A stretch of DNA of 64,000 bases, taken from assembly GCA_905116865.2 (NCBI GenBank), contig CAJHNH020008401.1, positions 62,001 through 126,000 of the forward strand. The letters run 5' to 3'. This DNA is from Candidula unifasciata. Its lineage: Eukaryota > Mollusca > Gastropoda > Stylommatophora > Geomitridae. Of this stretch, positions 23,161 through 34,974 are shown piece after piece; position 1 is the first letter of the stretch; each line of letters starts with the position of its first letter. A program made the position numbers and the translations under genes. The notes beneath the pieces are model-generated. The model was given only the letters and a program-made list of their open reading frames with translations. It was not told the DNA's origin and made no database searches.

Positions 23161-23400
23161 GGTAGGTAGGTAGGTAGGTAGGTAGGTAGATGTACCCCAC
23201 CAGGACATCACACAAGCGATAAATATCCAGTGACACAAAGTGCCACCATGCGGATAAGGATCACCCGCGGAGAGGTCCCAGCAACCCCTTTCAGCCGTTA
23301 CGCCTAATCTGTGGCTAGACCCTATCTGTGCCCGGCTATATTCAGGGTCCCTGGCAGAAGCCAATGTGGGGTCTTAAATTAAAAAACAATATCCTACACG
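23158..23400 (-). mobile_element. SINE family 3, fullest copy
   Basis: The minus-strand 3' tail is (ACCT)n, seen as GGTAGGTAGGTAGG at 23161-23189. The body (CCACCAGGACATCACACAAG, GACACAAAGTGCCACCATGC, GGTCCCAGCAACC, TCAGGGTCCCTGGCAGAAGC) recurs at 16955-17040 and 49860-50010. It is followed by an A-run (23419-23433) and (CA)n at 23440-23494. Confidence 0.7.
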
Positions 23401-23438
23401 GGGTCGGCTTTTTAATCAGAAAAAAAAAAAAAAAACAA

Positions 23439-23439
<1 letters not shown>

Positions 23440-23494
<55 letters not shown>
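23440..23494. repeat. (CA)n microsatellite
   Basis: About 55 bp of pure CA. Confidence 0.96.
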
Positions 23495-23496
<2 letters not shown>

Positions 23497-23586
23497 GCAA
23501 TATAATTCAGATGATTTTTTGTACGGTAAAGTGGTAGCAGGGTAAAAATATGCAGGAATAATGAGGCTTGACTATAAGGGCAGATA

Positions 23587-24190
23587 CACGGTCCGACAAT
23601 TAAGTAATGAGATTAATTCCATAACAATTAAAATAATCAACATTTGAAGATATAACCTGTATCTGATTCAAAGTCCCGTGTGCATTGATACAGCAAGTGG
23701 CACGATTTAATAAACACTGGAACGACCTCTGTAGTTTTTCTGTTGTTATGACCCTTAAAGTCGATGTTACGGCCCTTTGGATGTCATCACTATAGTTAAA
23801 GAAGCGTCCTTTCAATCGTATTTTTGATTTTGGGAATAGAAAATAATAACAGGGAGACAAATCTGGTGAATAAGGTGGAAGGCTGAGAACACACACTTGT
23901 TTTTTAGGCCAAAAATTATCGTTTTAATGATATCTTTTGGGTTTTCAACCCATGATGTTTTTGGTCGTCAGACAACGAATGTGATAAAAACCGGCAAACA
24001 ACTTTTTTCTTGCCAAAATCTTGCGCTAAAATGTTATTAATAGTCTCTCTATAAACACCAGATGATCTGCCATCATTCTCACAGTAAAACAATGATTTTT
24101 TTTTCTCTGACTTGTGCAATAAGTTCACCATTACGAACAGAAATTAGGCGTCCAGGTCTAGGTACATTAGTAATCATTTTCACACCACTT
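23587..24190 (-). mobile_element. Degraded mariner-like element, same family as 8060-8934
   Basis: The left end (23587 onward, CACGGTCCGACAATTAAGTA) matches the right terminus of the mariner at 8060-8934 in reverse. The minus strand encodes, with gaps, GRSSGVYRETINNILAQDFG and CRFLSHSLSDDQK (24060-23950), then the C-terminal LPPYSPDLSPCYYFLFPK with the third catalytic Asp block, and LKGRFFN (23896-23800). The central catalytic domain is deleted and frames are broken. The outer left terminus is not visible. Confidence 0.82.
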
Positions 24191-24257
24191 TTATATCATA
24201 AATACTACCTGATAATGATAATCGAAATATTTAATAATAATAAAATGAAATAATAGA

Positions 24258-24278
24258 AATCAACACACACATACACAT

Positions 24279-24318
<40 letters not shown>
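24258..24318. repeat. (CA)n microsatellite
   Basis: CA repeats with a few interruptions. Confidence 0.93.
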
Positions 24319-24321
<3 letters not shown>

Positions 24322-24509
24322 ACACTTTAAAAGAGAACTTGGATGCAAAGGCGGATGTGGGAGGAGCGCCGGCGCAGAAATATTTTAGGGGACACTAACG
24401 GGACACAAGCCTGCCCCCTGCCCTAGGCCTCCGGTTCCGGCTGCTCTTGTATATTATAATATTCTTAGGTCAGAACGGTTACAGGAAAACAATGTGACAG
24501 ACCAAATTC

Positions 24510-24975
24510 AGAGTATATCAGTGACTCATGACGTGAGCATTTCAGTGACTTATGACGTGAGTACATCAGTGATTCATGACGTGATTATATCAGTGACTCA
24601 TGACGTGAGTACGTCAGTGACTTATGACGTGAGTACACCAGGGACTTATGACGTGACTATATCAGTGACTCATGAAGTGAGTACATCAGCGACTCAAGAC
24701 ATGATTATATCAGTGACTCATGACGTGAGTACATCAGCGACTCATGACGTGAGTATATTAATGACTTATGATGTGAGTATATCAGTGACACATGATATAA
24801 GTATGTCTTTGTCACATGACACAAGTGTATCAGTGTCGCTTGACACAAGTATATCAGTGTCACATGACACAAGTGTATTAGTGTCGCATGACACAAGTAT
24901 ATCAGTGACACATGATATAAGTATGTCTTTGTCACATGACACTCGTATATCAGTGACATATGACACTCGTTGCCT
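24510..24975 (+). repeat. 24-bp minisatellite rich in TGACGT motifs
   Basis: About nineteen units of ATGACGTGAGTATATCAGTG plus ACTC/ACTT. The first two thirds keep ATGACGTGA (half a cAMP-response element); the last third has drifted to ATGACACAAG. The 225-codon frame reads an 8-residue repeat (SVTHDVST) and runs 68 codons into non-repetitive sequence without any recognised domain. Confidence 0.88.
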
Positions 24976-25311
24976 GAACGACATAATGCAGCTTGCCGAC
25001 TCGGAGTCCCAGGTCTGTGAACCTGTCCAGGTGGCACGACAGCCCGGCAACACTGTTGTCAAGCCAACCATTCATTCCAGTGGCAACCCCCCGCCACAGT
25101 CAACCGGGTTGGTCCCATGTCAGGTGTCAATACAACACAGCCAAAGGTGTCAATTCTACGTTGACTTCTAGCGCTGTCTGCCGGGGCCGTGTCGCCGATT
25201 GTCAACACTTTGACAACAAAACAACTTCATACACAATGCGGAAGTTGAACAGGGGGAAATAATCAATGGAATCATTTTAACATCCACAACTTGGCTGTTT
25301 GCCGTTTTTTC

Positions 25312-25545
25312 CTCTAAGCCAGTCGGCTTTGTGGGTAAGTCGATGCGAACGCTTCGTAATGCCAGGGTACCGGGTTCGATCCCAGCTGCGGGCCATGCGC
25401 CTTGTGTTGGTATCAGGAGCCCGACCATCAGGGAGAAATAGCAAACTACTGGACGTAAATTTGCATAGAGAAACTACACTGTTGGGGTTGGTTCTGCAAC
25501 GTCCTCTGAGGGATACGCAACTAACCGTCTATTCCTCTAAGCAAG
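25312..25545 (+). mobile_element. tRNA-derived SINE (family 4), copy 1
   Basis: GTGGGTAAGTCGATGCG is A-box-like and GGGTTCGATCCCAGC is an excellent B box, about 40 bases apart. The body shares GCAAACTACTG and GGGGTTGGTTCTGCAA-GTCC, then ATACGCAACTAAC, with a copy in reverse orientation at 54200-54415. Confidence 0.8.
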
Positions 25546-25701
25546 TGTTTCCCTTTTGCTGAGATCCCCGGAATAAACTAAACGTGTCCACGACATGCTT
25601 TTTAAAAAAGCTCCATCTATTTTGTAATCCTTTTTTTTTTCTTAAATAATATTTCTCAGTGATTATTCAATGATGGTGATTATTCAAAAATATGGAAAAT
25701 C

Positions 25702-26040
25702 TTCTTTTTCACAGTGTTCGTCAAGTATAAACTGGCGGAAAGTTATAGTTGTTTGTTCACTTCTTCCAAGTGTTCACTGTCTATAAACTGGCGGACAGTT
25801 TTGATTGTTCTTTCAGTTCTAGACTTGTTCTAAAAATTCGAGTTGCACACACATCCGTTTTACCTATGTAGTTTATTTGTGTGCAAACAGCTGGTTCCTT
25901 TCCTTTAAGGCAGGTGCACTTCGATATTGAAGGAAACACTGATAATAGTAGCCCTATAAGACATGCCTGTAAGGGAGCTGTTTGTATACCCCCTTCTCTC
26001 CTTCCCCCAACCGGAACGCACATAGAGAGAGCTTGGAGGT
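25702..26040 (-). mobile_element. SINE family 1, copy 2
   Basis: Matches 8296-8584 through TAAACTGGCGGAAAGTT, CACATCCGTTTTAC, GGTTCCTT-CCT and the CCTGTAAGG segment. The 3' end (ATAAACTGGCGGA-AGTT) is duplicated (25727 and 25783). Confidence 0.72.
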
Positions 26041-26649
26041 TTGGCCCAGATCCGAACTAATCGTCAACTACTCTCTAAGCCTATCAAACTGGCTAGCGTG
26101 TAGCGTGCTGTGCCCGCTGCCTGCAATTTAAATATCAAAATTCAACAATACAAAATATGTTCTGCTTGATGATTGAGCCAACATTTTCCTGAAATAAAAT
26201 AAACTCCCAACAGGTAATGTGTGCTGTAAGATCAAACAAAGGTACAAGAGAACTGTAACGGAGCTGAAAGGTTACTTTCCAAGTACCTTTGTGTTCAGCT
26301 CACTTTGCCATTGGACGTATGTGTAAGCTGTACTGCGTCATTCTCAATGCAGATGATTTCTTGTTTAACAGGTGCTTTCATGTGTGTTGTCGTCGTACAT
26401 TAGAACGATGGACGGAGGCGGTCAAAATGGACGCCAGGCGCAGTAACTGTTTCGCGTCGAGGCAAATTTTTTGCTTCTGCCAGACGGTGGCCGTTGCATT
26501 TTTGATCCATTTGTAGACTGAACTGATACAATTTCGTCACGCCAGCTACTGAATTGAGAGCATGGCGCGACTTGTGAGCTGCGGATTTCATTTAGAATGT
26601 TTTTTGACTGTGACCAAAGTGGTGTTGTGAACTGTAGATTCAGAAAATG

Positions 26650-26995
26650 GCGCGTGGCCTGTCGCCGCAATATTGATGGTGCCCCTATGCGATTAATATT
26701 GATCGCGTGCGCAACTGCTGATTTGTTGGCGACTTCTGCTACCGTCGATGATGAACTGCATTTCTAATTTCAGACTGTTTGTGTTAGCACTTCTGATGGC
26801 TACCGTATGTTTTTAATGCATGTGTATGCTAGTGCATTTGCTGAGACAGCAGTCTGTCAATCTTTCCACAAGGGACTGCGACGAACATTCTGTGTGTTTT
26901 TCGTTGGCACAGGAGTGAAGCAACTATGGGAGGACCTTTGCTATGAAGCTGAAACTAAGATTACCAAGAATACCAAGATTACCAACACACACTAG
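26650..26995 (+). mobile_element. SINE family 2 (GATTACCA tail), copy 2
   Basis: Fullest copy: from CAATATTGATGG through AACTGCTGATTTG, GTGTTAGCACTTCTGATGG, TTTCCACAAGGGACTGCG, CGTTGGCACAGGAGTG to a tail AAGATTACCAAGAATACCAA. A (CA)n run follows at 26996-27020. Confidence 0.75.
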
Positions 26996-27311
26996 CACAC
27001 ACACACACACACACACACACTCACGCATAGATATTTATAATTGCAGCCTACTTGGCATAGCGCAAATTAAAATATAACAACACGGTCTTTGGGTCCATGA
27101 CTTGGACATTACGTTCACAAATATACGAGCACACGAGTTCCAGGGAAACTCATTGAGGTAGTGTGCAAAAGAGGATGTGGAAAAGAAGAAAAAAAAAAAG
27201 GGGTGGTGGGCGGAGAAAGGGGTGTGCTTATTGACTTGTAGGAAAACGTCGTGGCGCTACGTTTTGTTTTGGTACGCAGAAATATCAGTAACTTTAAAAC
27301 TGAATATTACG

Positions 27312-27434
<123 letters not shown>

Positions 27435-27739
27435 AGAACAGAAAAGAAATACAAACACATTGATCATTAAGAATCTCCTTGAAACGTTCACAGTGAATTT
27501 GTCGGTATCCATAGTCGTATCACTGTGGACAATTTTATGATTTACTTTATTTAACAAATATATTTATAAAAATGTGCATTATGTTTACATTAACAATATA
27601 TAAATAAACAAAGGATACTTCGTTTTCATCATCAAAATAATCAGAGACGCAATTTGTGTTTGGCTTGTTTACAGCATAGCTGCGATATTTTGTGCTCTTT
27701 GGCTTCCTCAGTACTACCTCCTCTACAGTTGGTGGTGTT

Positions 27740-28990
27740 CTCAAGGGACATGTGTGGTGTTAGCACTATTTGTGTGGGTTCTCTTGATAACTTTATTGTA
27801 TACCTTGTCCTATATGGTTATAAAATCTACAGGTGTTGCCTTATTTGTGTGGTGTTCTCTTGATAACTGTATCTACAGGTGTTGCCTTATTTGTGTGGTG
27901 TTCATAACTCACAGGTGTTGCCTAATGTATCAGAGTTGCCTTATTTGTGTGATTACCTTTATCTACAGGTGTTCTCTTGTTGGTAACTGTATCTACAGGT
28001 GTTGCCTTATTTGTGTGGTGTTCTCTCTTGATAACTTATCTACAGGTGTTGCCTTATTTGTGTTGTGTAACTGGTGTCCTCGGTTGGTTTCAAGGGACAT
28101 GACGTAGCACTATTTGTGTGGCGTTCTTTTGATACCTTTATCTACAGGTGTTGCCTTATTTGTGTGGTGTTCTCTTGATAACTTTATCTACAGGTGTTGC
28201 CTTATTTGTGTGGCGTTCTTTTGATACCTTTATCTACAGGTGTTGCCTTATTTGTGTGGTGTTCTCTTGATAACTTTATCTACAGGTGTTGCCTTATTTG
28301 TGTGGTGTTCTCTTGATAACTGTATCTACAGGTGTTGCCTTATTTGTGTGGTGTTCTCTTGATAACTTTATCTACAGGTGTTTTGTGTGGTGTTCTCTTG
28401 ATATTTGTGTGGTGTTCTCTTGATAACTTTATCTACACAGGTGTGTGTCTGGTGCTGTCTCTTTGATAACTTTATCTACAGGTGTTGTCCTATTTGTGTG
28501 GTGTTCTCTTGATAACTGTATCTACAGGTGTTGCCTTATTTGTGTGGTGTTCTCTTGATAACTGTATCTACAGGTGCTGTCCTATTTGTGTGGTGTTCTC
28601 TTGATAACTGTATCTACAGGTGCTGTCCTATTTGTGTGGTGTTCTCCTATTGTGTGTGGTGTTCTCTTGATAACTGTATCTACAGGTGCTGTCCTATTTG
28701 TGTGGTGTTCTCTTGATAACTGTATCTACAGGTGCTGTCCTATTTGTGTGGTGTTCTCTTGATAACTGTATCTACAGGTGCTGTCCTATTTGTGTGGTGT
28801 TCTCTTGATAACTGTATCTACAGGTGCTGTCTTGATAACCTATTACAGGTGTGTCCTTTTGTGTTCTCTTGATAACTTTATCTACAGGTGCTGTCCTTTT
28901 TGTGTGGTGTTTTCTTGATAACTTTATCTACAGGTGCTGTCCTATTTGTGTGGTAATCTCTTGATAACTTTATCTACAGGTGAAGCCGAA
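27740..28990 (+). repeat. 46-bp minisatellite, acceptor-like, in Wnt16 intron 1
   Basis: About twenty-five units, landmark TTCTCTTGATAACTGTATCT then ACAGGTGCTGTCCTATTTGTGTGGTG. Each unit carries a branch-like TTGATAAC and TATCTACAG/GTG, resembling a 3' splice site on the sense strand. It ends about 590 bp before the true exon 2 acceptor. Confidence 0.9.
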
Positions 28991-29019
28991 GCTTCGCCGA
29001 CTAACATCCGATACTCCCC

Positions 29020-29578
29020 CCCCCCCAATTTGTGTGGTGTTCTCTTGACACACTGTATCCTAGGATTTTGTCTTATTTGTACACGTGTTTCACAGCCGTA
29101 ACACTGCCGACCCCACACCACATGTCCGATACAACTTCATTCTAGACAATTACTGACAGAATACCCAAAAGTCCGACTCCCGATACATCACAATCATCCC
29201 AGACGTTTCACGGGAATTCCACAGAATAAAACATTGTTAAAACACAGTCCATTCAGCCACTGGACACAAGAACACGTCCATACAGTAAAGCGAACTGACC
29301 TTGACATGGGTTCACGTCCAGCGCCCGATCACACCTGGGTCTCATAACACCCATGAAAGACCGCTGTTAGCCGTTAATTTCAAGAAACCTTTGTCTCACG
29401 CGTCCAGTAGCGTGGACTTTCTGCACTCGTCTCTGTCATCATCATCATCCAGCGCAGGCGATCACGCCTCCGACCTCCACGACAACTGATCAGCAAAGGG
29501 ACACGCAACAGTACAGAACGACACACATTTCATTTAAAAGTGAAATAAGTAACGTTTCGGACATTGTATCCTCCTCAG
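29020..29578 (+). other. Unique intron sequence before Wnt16 exon 2
   Basis: Contains a C-run at 29017-29027 and a short CATCATCATC. The 62-codon frame at 29301 has no recognised motif. No alternative first exon could be shown. Confidence 0.45.
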
Positions 29579-29811
29579 GTATCTTGGAATCGCTTCGCTG
29601 GCTGGATCTCTCGGCGACAACACATGTAACGAAGTGCCTGGATTAGTTCACGAGCAGCTACAAGTGTGCAAGGATAACCCGCAGTCCTTGTTGTGCATCA
29701 GTGAGGGCGCTAGACGTGGCATTCTTGAGTGCCAGAGTCAGTTTCGCTTTGAGCGGTGGAATTGTACCGCCGAGAGAAACTATACTGTGTTTGGGTCGGT
29801 GCTGAAAAAAG
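29579..29811 (+). CDS. Wnt16: Wnt16-like protein, exon 2 (Wnt N-terminal domain)
   Basis: The acceptor is a TCCTCCTCAG ending at 29578; the donor AAAAAG/GTTTGT is at 29812. The 233-nt exon gives YLGIASLAGSLG, then the Wnt core ISEGARRGILECQSQFRFER followed by WNC. The GAR-GI-ECQ-QFR-RWNC pattern is universal in Wnts, with the conserved cysteines at C-N-E-V, V-C-K, E-C-Q and W-N-C. N-Y-T is an N-glycosylation sequon. The exon ends FGSVLKK plus one base of the next codon, matching the usual Wnt junction just before the E-TAF motif. Phases at both ends fit the model. The start and end are well supported by splice consensus and homology. Confidence 0.92.
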
Positions 29812-30079
29812 GTTTGTTATAATAATACTTACATTTCTAACCTTGTACATGTTAAATCACTCATTCGTAGTTGTAATCGTAAAGAATAGACCACTCCTTC
29901 ATAGTTATAACAATACCGGTTATACCCCCATTCATGGTTATTCATAGTTACAGCCGTACTTCTGCTCTTCTGTCCGCCTCGACCATAGGCTAATTGAGCT
30001 GTTGTAGAATTTATCCAGTGCTATCTGTCTATGTTGTTCTGGGTCTTCTTCGTGCAAAACGGCGTTCTCTCTTCGTGTG

Positions 30080-30555
30080 TATGTTTTGAATGGGATGGTA
30101 AGTATTGTATGGTATGGTATGTCTTTGGTATGGCATGTCTTGTATGGCATGGCATGTCTTAAATGTTATGGTATGTCATGTATGGTATGGTATGTCATGC
30201 ATGGTATGGTATGTCTTGTATGGTATGGCATGTCTTTTATCGTATGTCATGTCTTGTATGGTATGGCATGTTTTGTATGGTATGGCATGTCTTGTATGGT
30301 ATGGCATGTTTGAATGGTATGATATGTCATGTATTGTATGGTATATCGTGTATGGTATGGCATGTCTTGTATGGCATGGTATGTATTGTATGGTATGGCA
30401 TGTCTTGTATGGTATGGCTTGTCTTGTATGGTATGGCATGTCTTGTATGGTATGGCTTGTCTTGTATGGCATGGTATGTATTGTATGGAATGGCATGTTT
30501 GTATGGTATCTCATGTCCTGTATGGTATAGCATGTCTTGTATGGAATAGCATCTT
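30080..30555 (+). repeat. 20-bp minisatellite (TGGTATGGCATGTCTTGTAT)
   Basis: About twenty-three units built from 5-bp TGGTA/TGGCA words, 270 bp after the Wnt16 exon 2 donor. Long overlapping frames on both strands are artefacts. Confidence 0.93.
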
Positions 30556-30604
30556 TTGAGGCAGTTACTGTTTGAGTTCATTAGGTCCTGCGGTTGTCTA
30601 AGCT

Positions 30605-31835
30605 AGAGAGTTATGATATCAAATATGACTAAAGAGACAAACAAGTATAATATGACTAATGTCAGATGAAAAATTCTAATATCAAACATGACTAACGTGA
30701 GATGAAAAGTCTTAATATTAAATTTAACTAATGTGAGATGAAATGTTCTAACATCAAATATGGCTAATGTGAGATGAAATGTTCTAACATCAAATATGGC
30801 TAATGTGAGATGAAATGTTCTAACATCAAATATGACTAATGTGAGATGAAATGTTCTAACATCAAATATGACTAATGTGAGATGAAATGTTCTAACATCA
30901 AATATGGCTAATGTGAGATGAAATGTTCTAACATCAAATATGGCTAATGTGAGATGAAATGTTCTAACATCAAATATGACTAATGTGAGATGAAATGTTC
31001 TAACATCAAATATGACTAATGTGAGATTAAAAGGTCTAATATAATAGTCTAATATCTCAAATGACTATCGTAAGATGTAAATTTCTCATATCAAATATGA
31101 CTAATGTGAGATTAAAAGGTCTAATATAATAGTCTAATATCTCAAATGACTATCGTAAGATGTAAATTTCTCATATCAAATATGACTAATGTGAAACAAA
31201 CTTTAAAAAAAAAAAAACTGATATTAGAAATGTGGGCTGCCGAAATGTGAGATGAAAAGTTCTAAAGTCAAATAAGATTAGTGTGCGACAAAAACTTCTA
31301 ATATCAAGAAAGACTAATGTAAGATGAATAGTTCTAATATCCAATATAACAAGTGTTTGATTAAAATTTGTAATATCAAATATGAGTGATGGGAGATTTA
31401 AGGTTCTAATATCAAATACAACTGATGGACTAATGTGAGATAAAAACATCTAATATCAGATTTGATTCATATGCAATGAAAAGTTATATCGAATAACTAA
31501 TGTAAACCTAAAAGTTGTAATTTCAAATATGACTGTGTGAACTGACAAATTCTAACATTAGGAATGAATAATGTGAGGTAAATAGTTCTAATGTCAAATA
31601 TGATTAATGTGAGATATAAAGTTCTAATATGTAATATGACTAATGTGAGATATACAATTGTATTGTTACATTTTACTAATGTGAGAAGAAAAATTATTAT
31701 AATATCAACTATGAGTAATGTGGGAGATAAAATTATAATATCAAATATGACTACTGTGACAAGAAAAGTTATAAATTCAAATATGATTAATGTGAAAAGA
31801 AAAATTATAATATAAAATATGACTAATGAGAAATC
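30605..31835 (+). repeat. 36-bp minisatellite with decay gradient
   Basis: The monomer is GTGAGATGAAATGTTCTAAC plus ATCAAATATGACTAAT. It is very regular at 30740-31020 and progressively diverged and length-variable to 31835. Confidence 0.9.
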
Positions 31836-32099
31836 AAACAAAACATGTCCCAGAATAAGCCGTTTCCCTGGACTCGGCATATTTTGAATTGGCATTTCTA
31901 AATGCCAATAAAAGCGACAGTTTTACGAGATCTTGACTTGGCTTTTGACCTCATTCAAACAAAGCCTGTCAGGTTGCCAGTTGCCGAATCTCAGAGACCG
32001 AAGGATATATGGGAGAATTATTCAATGCCCTGTTAGCCAGTTTGTAGCAGTTGCCACGCAACAGTTCCTATAACTCTGAATGATAACACTCAGGTTGCC

Positions 32100-32410
32100 T
32101 TGCAAATCTGATAGGCGCAGATAGTAGGCTAAGGTTCTGGGTTCTAGGCCCCATAGGGACGGACAGGGAAAAGGGGGTGGGGGCTGGAGGGGTGGGGGCT
32201 GGAGGGGGGGGGGACAAACCTACAGCATAGGCAGCGATGGTAGGCTAAGATTCTGGGTTCTATACCCCATGGGGAAGGGACGGGTGCCGGTGGTACAGAC
32301 CCATAGCATAGGCTAGGGTTGGGGGTTTGGGGACCGGAAGGGGTGGGGAACAGACCCATAGCATGGGCGGCGATGGTAGGCTAAGACTAGGTTCTAGACC
32401 CCATGAAGAA
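32100..32410 (+). repeat. Three tandem copies of a 120-130-bp G-rich unit
   Basis: Each copy contains TAGGCTAAG-TTCTGGGTTCTA, CCCCATGGGGAAGGGACGGG and ACAGACCCATAGCAT. The intervening G-runs vary in length. Confidence 0.75.
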
Positions 32411-32449
32411 GGGACGGGGTGGGAGGCGGAGCAGATACACGCGATGCCA

Positions 32450-32822
32450 CGCACTCAGACCCACACAGGCACAGACACACAGACACACACAGGCATTGAC
32501 ACATACAGGCACAGGCACACATACACACAGGCACAGACACACGCAGGCACAGGCACATACAGGCACACATACATACAGGCATAGACACGCACAGGCACAA
32601 GCACACACACACATGCACACAGGCACAAACACACGCAGGCACAGACACACTTAGAGACACCATCAGACTCACACACAGACACACATACGCAGCCACACAT
32701 AAACAGACACACCTACAGACACACACGCATAGACACATAAACACGCGGACATGCACACTAACACACACAGAGACACACAAACACACAGACACACATGCAG
32801 TCACACACAGATACACGTGCAA
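32450..32822 (+). repeat. CA-rich cryptic minisatellite, left block
   Basis: Loosely ordered ACACACAGGCACAGACAC words. The same type of sequence resumes at 34013-34300 after a 1.19-kb transposon insertion. Confidence 0.85.
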
Positions 32823-32825
32823 ACT

Positions 32826-34012
32826 AGGACTGTACCGAATATTCGCTTCGTATTCGCTTCGGGGTCGAATAGTGGACCTATTGACTATTCGGTATTCGGC
32901 CGAATAGTTGCGGTCGGGCCGAATACGAATAGTAGTTACCTTACACCCGCTTCTGCATACACGGCCTTAATGCTAACAAATGGAACGATTGGTTTTGTTG
33001 AAAGCTAATGCAGTTTTCCTGCGTTAACTAAGCTGTCAGTGACAATTTCCAAGTTTAGTTACTTGTTATAATACTTAGGATCCTTTCATTCCTAGTTATC
33101 AGTTACCACAGACTGACTGAAGGATGCAAAAATATAAAATGTTTTTAAATGTTTACTATTCTGAATACTAACTAGATATGGAAAGATTATAAACTCCGGC
33201 CACACCCAAGTCGATAATATGAAAAACAAACGAACGGAAACATAAGTACTTGGGTGCAAACTTTAACTGCTCCAACATGCTGAGATAAGAAATACAACCT
33301 AAAATACAATCTATAAATAATGAATACTATGCCCTTTAACATCTACTAAAGTCAAAGTGTCTGTCTCGCAGCACCAAGATCAAAATATATAAAACGTTGA
33401 CAAGACCAATTGTTTTATATGGCTCTGAAACTTGAAGCAGAAATAAAAGAGATGAGGCCTTATCACAGGTTTTCGAAAACAGTCTTACGACAAATCTTTG
33501 GACCCATCAAAGATGCTAACAGCGGGGAAAGGAGAGTGAGAAGCAACAACGTAACACATAATCTGTTTAAATCTCTATTGATCACTGGCATTATGAGAGC
33601 TAACAGACTAAAATGGTTGGGGCATATTGACAGAATGTCAGATGACAGAGAAGTAAAACTGTTAACATCTGAGAGAGGAATGGGGGTAGACCACGAGGCA
33701 GGCATAAAAGAAGTTCGAGAGATAATGTCCAGTCAGACCTGCAAACAACTGGTGTCACAAATTGTGAAGATAAGACCAGCCAGAGAGATGAATAGAGACT
33801 AGTGATATCTGCAGCAGTAAACCTCAAGGGCTCAGAATGCTAAAGAAGAAGATGACTATTCTGTGCTACGTTATATGAAGTAAAAGTTCAGCGTACATTT
33901 GACATTATAAATGTTTTTTACTATTCGTATTCGTATTCGTATTCGGCCGAATAGTTGGTCCAGCTATTCGTATTTGGCCGAATAGTGAAAATCACTATTC
34001 GGTACAGCCCTA
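32826..34012. mobile_element. hAT-like non-autonomous element with a LINE fragment inside
   Basis: The ends are inverted: TAGGACTGTACCGAATA at 32826 and the complement of TAGGGCTGTACCGAATA ending at 34012. Flanking octamers are GTGCAAAC and ATACAAAC (six of eight match), consistent with an aged 8-bp hAT duplication. Subterminal GAATA/TATTC words (CGTATTCG, CGGCCGAATAG) recur at both ends. The interior includes the LINE fragment at 33375-33860 and no transposase. Array sequence on both sides is of the same CA-rich type. Confidence 0.72.
33375..33860 (+). pseudogene. RTE-like LINE C-terminal fragment
   Basis: Plus-strand frames read TKIKIYKTL-RPIVLYGSET, VLRQIFGPIKDANSGE, LLITGIMRANRLKWLGHIDR and GRPRGRHKRSS, then DE-RLVISAAVNLKG and an AAGAAGAAGATGA 3' end. 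This is the thumb, GHI-R and basic tail of a LINE of the kind also present at 2405-2660. It is the best guide to what that locus looked like before its minisatellites grew. Confidence 0.75.
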
Positions 34013-34300
34013 ATACAAACACACGCATAGACAGACACACAAACACAGACACGCACAGATATACAAACAGACACACACTCACATATACACAGACAAACAC
34101 ACATAAAGACACACACCAACAGACACACTAACACAGACACACACAGAGAAATGCACACACACACGACAGGACATGCAAACAGACACACACACAGACACAC
34201 ATACAGACACCATCAGGTTCAGACGCACTCACAGACACACGCCCACACACACATGTACACACACGCACCCAGACACACACAAAGATATACATGCAAACTT
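34013..34300 (+). repeat. CA-rich cryptic minisatellite, right block
   Basis: Continuation of the 32450-32822 block after the hAT-like insertion (ACACACAGACACACATACAG type words). Confidence 0.83.
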
Positions 34301-34544
34301 ATACTATTACCCATACATACACTCATATATACACGGTATCATACATACACATGTACGTCTATCCATACATACATGACACCCATCTACGCATACATACATT
34401 CAACCAAGCTTGCTATTATGTAGCAAATGACATCATTGACACGGAATGTAAGAACTGTGAAAATACATTTATAACCATCTGTCACATAATGCTGTTGTTA
34501 TGTACTTTTGTTAGGGTTTCCCCTAATGAAAGAAAAAGCACTCT

Positions 34545-34760
34545 GAAGTAGTTTTAGTGTTGAAATGTTGGCTCGCAATTAACATCCAACCTATGTCATG
34601 GGTAAGGCGACTCAAATTATGGCACTACATAATACATAAATATTCCAAGTCGCAACTTGGCCTGACTTCCTCACTTCTGTTAAAATCCCCAGACTAGACA
34701 GTAATCCTATGATAGTCACAATAACACACTATAACACGAAATACAACAATATAACAAATA
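34545..34760. repeat. Dispersed repeat related to 13515-13765
   Basis: See the landmarks given for 13515-13765. It lies about 0.9 kb beyond the gag relic at 35690-36820 in that relic's downstream direction. Confidence 0.4.
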
Positions 34761-34974
34761 ATCCAAACACTTAAGAACTGTGAAGGATGGACACTAACCA
34801 CACATTGTGAAATAACAAAACATCATATAATCAGTGCAGGACATGTAGAAAAATTAAGAACAGAATTCAGCAGGATCAGTCAAACCAGCTGAGGAAGCAA
34901 AGAATATACTACTCCAGATGGACTCCTAGTTATTCCCTAGCCGCAGCCATATTCATCACTGCCACTTGTAGATA

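Noticed and set aside
24494..25171. 225-codon ORF as a real protein gene
   Set aside because: Mostly an 8-residue repeat from the 24-bp array; the non-repeat tail has no recognised motif and the minus strand is also open.
29301..29489. Possible alternative first exon of the Wnt gene
   Set aside because: No signal-peptide-like hydrophobic core; exon 1 at 19699 fits by phase and by the SWMYLGIAS junction.
32387..32822. Cysteine/valine-rich minus-strand ORFs
   Set aside because: Translation of CA-rich repeats.
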